Source: Chrysoporthe austroafricana
Lineage: Eukaryota; Ascomycota; Sordariomycetes; Diaporthales; Cryphonectriaceae
Length of the DNA: 64,000 nt
Assembly: GCA_001051155.2 (NCBI GenBank)
Contig: JYIP02000004.1
Coordinates: 993,576-1,057,575 of the forward strand
Direction of reading: 5' to 3'
This document shows, piece by piece, positions 30,701 to 38,469 of this stretch. How positions within the stretch are numbered: the first letter of the stretch is position 1; the number at the start of each line of letters is the position of its first letter. The position numbers were made by a program, and so were the translations under genes. The notes beneath the pieces were generated by a model that was not told the origin of the DNA, did no database searches, and saw only the letters and a list, made by a program, of their open reading frames with translations.

Positions 30701-31339
30701 AGGTGTCTCTGTGGTTGATTCAGACATAGGCATTGGCTGCCTTTCGCTCAGGCTGGTCAAGGTTTGGGGTTCGATCTTTTGTGGTGTCTGCATCCTGGTC
30801 GACTCAAAGGCACGCATGTCGTCGGCGGAACTGCCTTTGGCCCGGGCCTGCGTCGACAATGCAGTGCTCGATCGTGTCCTAGAGAGGTCGTACAGCGTAT
30901 CGATACAGGTGGTGAGCTCCCTCACCAGGTCTTCAAACTTGGCTTTATCCCAAGGGACAATGGGAATCTTCTTGTCCCCCATAGGCCGCGACGACTCCCC
31001 AGCCTGGAACCTGGAGCTGGCCCATAGCGGCTCTGCCTCGGCCAGGATGTCCTTGATGTTGGACATGATGCTTCCAACAACCTCACTCACCCCGGCCTTG
31101 GAGAGGGCGTCATCGATGATGTCCGCATTTCCAGGGTCGGACCAGCCTAGGCCCCAGGTGACAAGCCGGTCGTTCTGGATCTTGAGCTTCCGGTGCAGCG
31201 ATTTAATATCCGGGTCCTCGGCGCTCTGGATGGGCTGCTTAACGAAGTCTGAGGACTTCTTTGTATCGGTATAGAGCCGGCTCAGGCGTCGCTGGACTGG
31301 CTGCTGGAAGCCGCCCTGCGGCAAGCCGTATGACTCCAT
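27722..31339 (-). CDS. HeLo-like / pseudokinase / trypsin-like serine protease fusion protein
   Basis: One uninterrupted 1205-codon frame. Residues about 10-155 are helical with [13 protein letters not shown] and an [12 protein letters not shown] helix, in the style of the fungal HeLo (prion-inhibition and propagation) domain. Residues about 220-465 look like the protein-kinase fold that often follows HeLo domains: LLGYF, [37 protein letters not shown], YRHP and [16 protein letters not shown]. The catalytic HRD is HGN and DFG is SFD, so it should be a pseudokinase. Residues about 755-1115 form a chymotrypsin-like domain with the complete triad: His793 or His794 (GMTVHHML), Asp959 (EIDWALFEF) and Ser1061 (GDSGAW). 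A long acidic insert (about 840-930) separates His from Asp. The open frame extends 32 codons upstream but without an ATG, so the Met of MESYG is the start. No signal peptide. HeLo domains are membrane-acting in fungal programmed cell death; a role here is inferred. Confidence 0.8.
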   Translation of the reverse strand: [1205 protein letters not shown]

Positions 31340-31608
31340 GGTGTCGTCGGCGGATGGGACTCGCTCCCAGGGCCGTCGTTGGTAGGATCGCAACGATGTG
31401 AGAGATGGAGATCCGCAAATGAATGGAGTAGTCACTCAGATCATCGTGCTCGAGTAGCCCGACTGACACAATTTCGCGACGTCGACTGTGGCCGCGATAT
31501 GCCCTGTCCGGCTGTTGTATACAGCGGTCTAACAACTACCCAGATAGCCTCACTACTTGGAACGACCTGCGGGACCAGTGCTTTGGAGAGGGAAAGGGCC
31601 CGATTCAA

Positions 31609-31670
31609 AGAGAGGAGATGGAGACAGAGAGAGAAAGAGAGCGAGAGCAAGAGAGAGCGTGCGTGCGTGC
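31609..31670. repeat. GA-rich and GCGT microsatellites
   Basis: A purine tract of GA repeats followed by four gcgt units, 270-330 bases upstream of the HeLo/protease start codon. On that gene's coding strand it is a CT-rich tract, common in fungal leaders. Confidence 0.8.
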
Positions 31671-33537
31671 GAACTCAGCATCACGATGCTGCTGACCATG
31701 CGGTTCAAGAGCAGCTGCCAGCCTGATGTGGGTCGGGGCGAGTAGAGACTCTGTACTTCGTACGCATGTCGCGGGTCGTGTCGAGATCCCCAGCCAGCCT
31801 GGGCACTGTGTACGAACTAAAGGGACGCCGTGGGACACCGGTCGAGACGAGCAATGCAACCAAGATAGCGCTAGCCCTGCCGGCATGCCCTTGACGGACG
31901 GGACGCATGCGAGTTGTGTTGCTTCGTGCAGTCCGAGACCGTCGAAATGCTGCTGCCTGAAGTCGCTTTTTCTAGGCAGCCGAATAAAATCCCCTATGGC
32001 GTTACGCCGCGTCCGCCATTGTCGCAGTCCAGACCGGCGGCTCGAGCCGAGGGGTCCAATCAAGGGATGTCCGCGGCGGATCACGTGCACGCCGGGGCTG
32101 ATGTAATACGCAAGCTACTCCCTCCTTGCTCATCAAACTCCTCTCGTCACGACCCACGGCAACGAGCGACCCAGCAGATCGAGGTTTGGCGGTGGTGTGG
32201 GCCCCTGTATGATTTCTCATGGACGCTGCAGTGTCTCACACGGTGATCAACGTGATAGATTACAGATCTGCTACGGACAGGGTTGTATTTGGCGGGCTCA
32301 TGACCCGCCCCCGGAGGCCAATGCTTCATACACTCAAGCTCGAGTCTGTTCAGCGGTCACTCGCAGATGGCTGCGTCAGTCGTCTGTGGTCTACAGTTCT
32401 CTTGATGTCCATGCGCGGTGTACTCAGCACCCACTCTCCTTCTCTGAATCCTCAGCCTGGGCAAAGACGGCCACATCCTCGATCCTGACTTGTATCCCTT
32501 TCTGCCTGTCGATACGAGGCGCTGGTAATACGTGTGCCCAGGCGGAAGCTAGCTCTAGGACTGGTCGAACTTTCGAGCCCTCAACGGGCTGTGCTCAAGA
32601 GGATGCACATACGAGGCCAACCATGGATGCTCTAATCTGACCTGTCAGCGGCTTGCTCAGCGCACCACCCGCATCGAGACTTAATTTTCCAAACGTATCC
32701 GTTTAAGGTCTTCCCGACAAGAGCAACAGACCTGATACTTTATAAGCAGGTTCCGCCTGCAGACAGAGCGTGTTCAAGGACTTCACCACCAAGGGGTCAC
32801 CGAAACACATTACACTGGGGCACCTCGTAGCCGTGGCTACTCCTGAAGGTCTGTGGCTATGGGCACAGCACACTACTGGGTATAACATACCCCATTGCCC
32901 GCCGGTATATGTGGGCACACTTGTAATCTTCAAGAAATATGGGTGCCTAGTGCTAGACAAGAGTGCCCCGCTATATCCTGTGGACACCGATCTCCACGAA
33001 TAAAGGCGACCCTCTCAAGATCCCGACGATCTGTCAGACGCCTAATTCTCGAAACAACCTAAGCTGCTGTGGACCGACGGCTGCGTGCGGAAACATTGCG
33101 CTCATCTGGACGCTCCGATGGGAAATCATCCTCTCGTTGAGGATGGACCCTAAGAGCGGTAGCGCCACGGTGCCATCAGGCAACAGATGCCCGTTGCATC
33201 TTGTTCACCACGGCCCGTTCACGAGTCGATCCATCCAACATGACAAGGTAGGCAAGCCTCGCTCCGGAAACCGTGATGTTCGACTGATATACCCTAACTG
33301 GGGCCATTCCGGAGCCTAAGCCCGGACGTTATATGGCGCTCGCCTCAGCGCTCTCGTCGGCTCCCCAGGCAGCAATGAATGCTGCAGAGCCCGGTCTGTC
33401 GGAAATGACAGCCTCGGGTCGTGGGATAGCACTGGATTACCAATGTGCCTACCCAGGCAGCTTTGTTTGATGATGCTTCACCGCATGGTACCGAGTGCGC
33501 CATGCGCAACCAATGTGAGACCAACCTGCATACCGAT

Positions 33538-33839
33538 ATATAGACTAAGGGTCATTCCCAGTCAGCTGGGAGCGTCCACCTCCTGGGCGTGCTGCCACAG
33601 AATCCGGACCGGATATTGGCCGACGCGCCCGCCAGGCAGACAAGTGACCACCCGACGGGAGTGTATGATGGTTGCATCCTTCCAAGGCTTATCTCCGCCA
33701 TTCCACGATGCGCGCCGCCGAAGTGATCTACTGGATTAAGTATTTAGATACCTCGATAGACGACAAGCTCGAGATCGCAACACCGAGTCTATGCGGCTTA
33801 GGAGTGACCAGCTGACTGGGAATGGCCCTTGGTCTATAT
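33538..33839. repeat. 32-bp inverted repeats 238 bp apart (possible MITE)
   Basis: The arm at 33538-33569 (atatagac onward) is the reverse complement of 33808-33839 with only two differences, both C in the right arm's complement and T in the left arm, and both in a CpA context. This is the footprint expected of repeat-induced point mutation acting on one copy. The 302-bp unit with terminal arms could be a miniature inverted-repeat element; no clear target-site duplication is visible. Confidence 0.6.
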
Positions 33840-33931
33840 TGCTTCATAGTTACTCTCGCGCAGAGTTTCTCGATGAGCAGGCCTGCATCGCAAGTTTGAT
33901 CGCGTCGTTCGTGGGCCAGTGGTAATCTACT

Positions 33932-33989
33932 CCCGACACGGTTGACTGCAGCGTGTTTTCGGGTATCGCTACGTAGGCACCGTGTCGGG
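33932..33989. repeat. Perfect 11-bp inverted repeat (hairpin)
   Basis: cccgacacggt at 33932-33942 is matched exactly by its reverse complement at 33979-33989, with a 36-base loop. It lies 90 bases from the larger inverted repeat and may belong to the same decayed element. Confidence 0.6.
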
Positions 33990-35539
33990 TCCACTCGTAC
34001 GGACAGCATGCAAGGCACGTCAACATCAACCCGAGCCCCTTGTTACGTTACTGTGTGAGCACCCTGTCCGCCCTGTCCAGGTAGCGAGATCAGCTTGAGT
34101 TTCCCACAGCGCACGCGAGTGTGGTCAAGGGCGTGTAACTAACCGGGTCTGGCGCTCCTTGACCAGCTTGCGCCCTCCGTGTTCAAGTCGCCTCGCCGCG
34201 TGCTCATACATGGAGAGATAACTGTGATTTTGCTCGTAGCGAGCTAGGGCAAAGGAGATGAGAGAATTTATGAAGTAATAATTACACCCTTCTCTGCCAT
34301 GTGAGCTGGCGACTACCTTGAGCTTCGCAAGCCGTCTTCCGAAGTTCAAGGAATCCTTACGAAGAAACCAGTACATAGAGCAATTCAGCCTACTGATACC
34401 GATTCATGTTGGGAGAGTACTTGGAGAAGCTGAAACTTGGGTAATAAACCAGACCCTCCAAGTGTCTGTCTCTCCTCAGAAACTGTTGTTCGGTATACCG
34501 TCGCTACACACAAGAAGAAGCTCCCTACTTGTGAAATACATTTCATCTTCTTCAAACACAATCAGGCTTAGTTCCGAAAGTGTGATGATCTAGAAGAGAG
34601 ACATAGAAACCTCTATTTAGAGGTCGGGCAGCTCACCTATGCGCCCTCAAGATATTTTGCATCGCATACGTTGGGCCGCTCTGTCAGTAGTACTTAAGGA
34701 AGAACTTACTGTGTTGTGTGTGTTGTGTCTTGGAAAATCTATCTAGAACGTGATCATTTACTTCTGCTAGGTGATATTGATGCTCCATCATCACCTGTCT
34801 ACGTGAAGATTCCACTGCTGCGTGGATCATTTAATCTCCGAATGCGCTCCGGCCATAAAGGCGTGGCATCCCCTCCCATCTCAAAAACCGCCAAACCTGT
34901 CACTCCATGTATTGGAATATTGATGTCAATGACGCATCAAACCCATTGAGGCAGACTGTTATGCCTAGGCGTGGGAGCCGTTGAACCTCGACTCTAGGAG
35001 CTATGCGGCTTGCATCTCACGGTGTAGAATAGGGTGTTTTATCTAGGTGAAGACGTAAGTGACCAATCGCACACAATCGTTCTGCAGGGTTGAGGAGGTG
35101 ACCACCTACAGTTGCCTGGAGGCGACCAATGGTCTATATTGATTTCTATATATGAGAGCTTGTTACGTATACTTTTTCAATGAAGATCTCAACTTCATAG
35201 TCTCGAACAATCTCCTCCCAGGACAAAATATTACGTGACGCTCGCCTTTTAATGTGTATCATAGCGTCCATCACATTGCTACGAAAGCTTCGAAAGCACG
35301 ATTATTCGGAATAATTAGGCATATATCTGCATTGAGACCTGTCATATATATGGTAACTTGAATTTTCATTTTACCATCGAGTTCGTAAGATGCACTGCTT
35401 AGCGTATGCACCAAGAGAGTTCAAAGCAAGCTTCATGTCGCTCCCAGCGAACTGTCGAATGTCGTGAGCGTAACTCATGCCAACCACCAACGCCTGCCTC
35501 AAAAAACAAGAAAAAAACAAGAAAACGCCACAAGACCCT

Positions 35540-36309
35540 TTACAGCAGAAGTGCGGCCCCGAGAAGTCCCGCCGCAAGCACAGCCGCCAGACTGCCGAAC
35601 AGGCCGTTCACGGGCGGCGCGAGCCCCGCCGCAACGGAGGCACTACTGCTGGCGCTGCTGCTGCTGCTGCTACTGCTGGATGCCGATGCGGTAGTCGTTC
35701 CGTTTGTCTGGGACTCGTCAGAGCTGACGAGGGCCGTCAGGCTGGAGTCGGAGCTGAAGGCGGCCGTCACGCCGCTGGCGTTCTTGCAAGTCGACGTCGA
35801 GTAGTTGCCGGAGCCCGACACGAAGTTGACAGCAGCGCACTAACGGGTGCCGGTTTAGCAACTAGAATGCCTAAACTCGAGGGATGGATGTTTGTTAGGG
35901 GTTCAGAGGATCTCACCTGGTACAGCAGCCCGTCGGGCCCGTCACACACGACGCCCAGGACGCCGGTCGAGCCCGCGAGGCTTGCTGGCGCCGCCACCGC
36001 CTGCTGGCAGTAGTCGCCCTCGCCGGTCTGGGTGAAGATGGGGTAGATCTGGGTCCAGTTGGTGCTGCCGGTCTGGTCGGTGGTGGCGCGGAACAGCCAG
36101 TTGGCCTCCGGGTGTCCCAGAAACAGCTCGATGGCCTCGCCGCCGACATGGAAGTCGGTCACGTTGTCCTTGGAGAAGTCGAGGGTGACTCCGCCGCAGG
36201 GCGAAGTGCCTTCTGTGTCTTCGTCGAAGGGACCAACCGAGACTGGGGCGTCGAGAGTGAAGTGGGCAGCCGCCAGGGCGGGCAGCAGGAGGAGGCTGAG
36301 GCGAGTCAT
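35540..36309 (-). CDS. BIM1-like / X325-family copper protein, GPI-anchor type (two exons)
   Basis: Exons 36309-35917 and 35839-35540 give 230 residues. The signal peptide (MTRLSLLLLPALAAA) is predicted to end just before His16, which would become the N-terminal residue of the mature protein, as required for the histidine brace of LPMO-like copper sites. The following HFTLDAPVSVGPFDEDTEG and SPCGG match the X325/BIM1 family, whose characterised members bind copper without oxidising polysaccharide; the Cryptococcus member helps copper import. Several Cys (SPCGG, GDYCQQAV, GVVCDG, a CAA at the exon 2 start, STCKNA) likely form disulfides. The C-terminus is a Ser-rich stalk (about residue 175 on) and a hydrophobic tail, suggesting a GPI anchor at the cell surface. 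The intron (77 nt) has a TGCTAAAC branch site. Head-to-head with the FRE-type reductase gene. Confidence 0.85.
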
Positions 36310-38469
36310 GGTGGGAGGTTGCTCGGAGGTACGTGGTATTGGGGGTTGCTGATCCTCGACGCGATGTTTTGGGAATGCTCAAGGCTTGGGGAGCGGTATG
36401 AGGAAGGATAGGACTTGGGAGGTTGGTATGGCCTGTAAGGGAGCTGAGGAGATGCGAGGGAGCAGAGAAGAACAGCTCCAGGGTGGAAGACCAGAGGTCT
36501 AAATGAGCTCGAAGAGCTTAGAGAGCTTGGAGATGGCGTCCTGCCAAGCAGGGGTCCAGTCTAGGCTCTTAGTCTACTTAGTAGAGGGCCTAGGTGGACA
36601 TGTCAACGGAGGGGCAACGCAACGGGGTTGAGCACAAAACCGGGGTTGGAACGTGTTTCGACCAGGGCGGATGTGGATTTGCTCGGTGCATTATCTCAGA
36701 AACGGAAAGGTTGCTAGTAAGGAAAGATGGTCAAAGTTCAAGCTCTTATCACGGAACAACAGAAAGACGTCGAGGCTGGCACACCCACTCTGGAGGAAGG
36801 CATGTTCAGGACATCCAGCCCCAGCCCGAGCAAGAAAAATCAGACGGGGGAAGGTAGCCAGGAACCTCGCAGGGATCGAGCTTGTGATCAAGCTGGCGGT
36901 GGTTTCAACACGCTCTCTGGTATCTCTTGCTAATGCAAAAAGTGGCGTCCCAAACCTGCTCACACCGGAGAGTTCGCGACGTCGGCTGTCGACAGCTACC
37001 GACTGGTCGGGATTGTTAAGTTCCACCTGGTGACACAGAGCTGGGACGCTGATCTAGAAGGGCCTTCTCCTGGCCTAGGTGCTTTGTTCGGCGGCACGTG
37101 GATGGTTGTTTGAAGTTTGGAAACAGCTCCTCCACAAAATAACCTCAAGGTTGAGGTCAGCTCGACCACAAGGCATGACAAACCGCGGTTTCTCCTCTCG
37201 CTTGAGAGAGCTTTTTGTATTATGCCTGACTGAGACCATTCTCATCTGTTACTGTAGACCGTAAGAGATCACCGTCGAGGTTCTGCTGTGCCCCTTCTGA
37301 TATGCCCCCTCCCCCCTGCGATGAGGTGAGGTCGACGAGGCTGGCGAGGAATTCTGCAGACCACAATCCGACCCCTCAGTGTGACCGCGGGGACCTGTTG
37401 GACCCTAGTCTAGCGGCAGGATACTTGCTCAGCCTAGGCTTCTCCCGGTTAAGGTTGAGGCCTTGTTCAACGGGTCTTGGGCGCCACAACGTGCGCGAGC
37501 AGGGGTTAAACCTCGACCGCTGAGCATGTTTCGCAGCGCCATCGCCCTTTGGGAGGCGACAACCACCACAACGATGCTGGGTGCGCGAGCTGGCGATGCG
37601 ACGCTCACGACTTGGCGCCGCTAGACGTGGCGAGGCGAGGCGAATCGGTGCTCGAGGTCCCCATGAAGAGGAGGCGAGGGGATACAGCAACACACGGGGC
37701 CTGGCCTTTCTGGCTTTGGGCCATGGAAACACGCAGGGGCGACTGCTCGTCGAGCAGAGACGTCCTACGTGCTGAAGGAGGACTGTCCGGGAAGTGGAGC
37801 CTCACTGGGCGGTCGAGACCGCCACCAGCTGCCTCTGTTGCCCTAGTACCGACCCGGGAAGCCTACCGCTCGTCTGACGCCGGCGCGCCGTCCAGAAAGA
37901 GCCCGAGCCTTGATGAGCAAGTTTCCATTCCTCCTCCTTGTCTCGGCTCGGGTCGCTGAGGAAACTGAGTGACGGTGGTAGTGTCCCGTATTGTGGTATC
38001 GGGCATATCCTCTCGCCGGCGGTACCCTGATAGCCCTCTCGACGACCCCTCATCAGACTTGCCCGACTGCTGGGATTATTATCAGGATTTCAGGTCCGCC
38101 TTGCGTGGTCGACCGGCACCTCACTGGCCCACACGTCTCAGAGCCCTTCACCTGGGTTGTTCTGGCGTCCTGGAGGGCTAGCGTGAGACAACAATCTGCT
38201 CACCGGCATTGAGGTCACTGGCTTCCTCCTCCATGTGGCGATAAGCTACAGTGTGCCCCATAGGCTCGGTGAACCAGGCATCGAGAGGTCTAACTATCGA
38301 CTCCTCCCGCTTCCAAGAGGCGAACAGCTCGTACGGACTTGGATCTTGATAGCCTCTCGGTTTGCAGGAGCACATCGCCAGGCCCAGAACTCGTGCCTTC
38401 TTTGGGTGCGCCAAGATCTATCGCGAGCTATCCTACCTCCTAGGCCTCTTTCGTCTACAGGCAGACAAG
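36310..38469. other. Divergent intergenic region, BIM1-like / metalloreductase
   Basis: A 2.2-kb spacer upstream of both genes. It has TTTGCTC at 36678-36684 and AGATAA (minus strand) at 36691-36696, resembling copper- and iron-responsive sites, and an imperfect inverted repeat (about 37446-37468 versus 37495-37517). No convincing coding frame is seen. Confidence 0.5.
36678..36684 (+). promoter_or_regulatory. Candidate copper-response element (TTTGCTC)
   Basis: TTTGCTC lies about 370 bases upstream of the BIM1-like start codon and equals the core of the yeast Mac1 copper-response element. A 7-base match can be chance; the interest comes from the gene pair it sits between. Confidence 0.2.

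Larger units (their letters stand above)
31340..35539. other. Gene desert, 4.2 kb, with inverted repeats
   Basis: No gene is recognisable on either strand. The first 350 bases are the leader of the HeLo/protease gene and contain a GA-rich tract. From about 34.1 kb the DNA is AT-rich. Inverted repeats at 33538/33808 and 33932/33979 and the shared sequence ggtctatatt at 33831 and 35131 suggest decayed mobile-element ends. One plus-strand open stretch (32770-33003) lacks an ATG start and recognisable similarity. Confidence 0.5.

Noticed and set aside
31340..31435. Upstream 32-codon extension of the HeLo/protease protein
   Set aside because: The frame is open but its first codon is GTG; the first ATG is at 31337-31339.
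32770..33003. A 77-codon plus-strand frame in the gene desert
   Set aside because: It starts with GTG, shows no similarity that I recognise and lacks splice or promoter context.
35090..35140. ggtgaccacc, similar to the internal box of fungal 5S rRNA
   Set aside because: The rest of 5S rRNA is absent; the match is a short palindrome.
37446..37517. Imperfect inverted repeat (16 of 23 matches) between BIM1-like and reductase genes
   Set aside because: Too many mismatches to support a mobile element or a hairpin on sequence alone.
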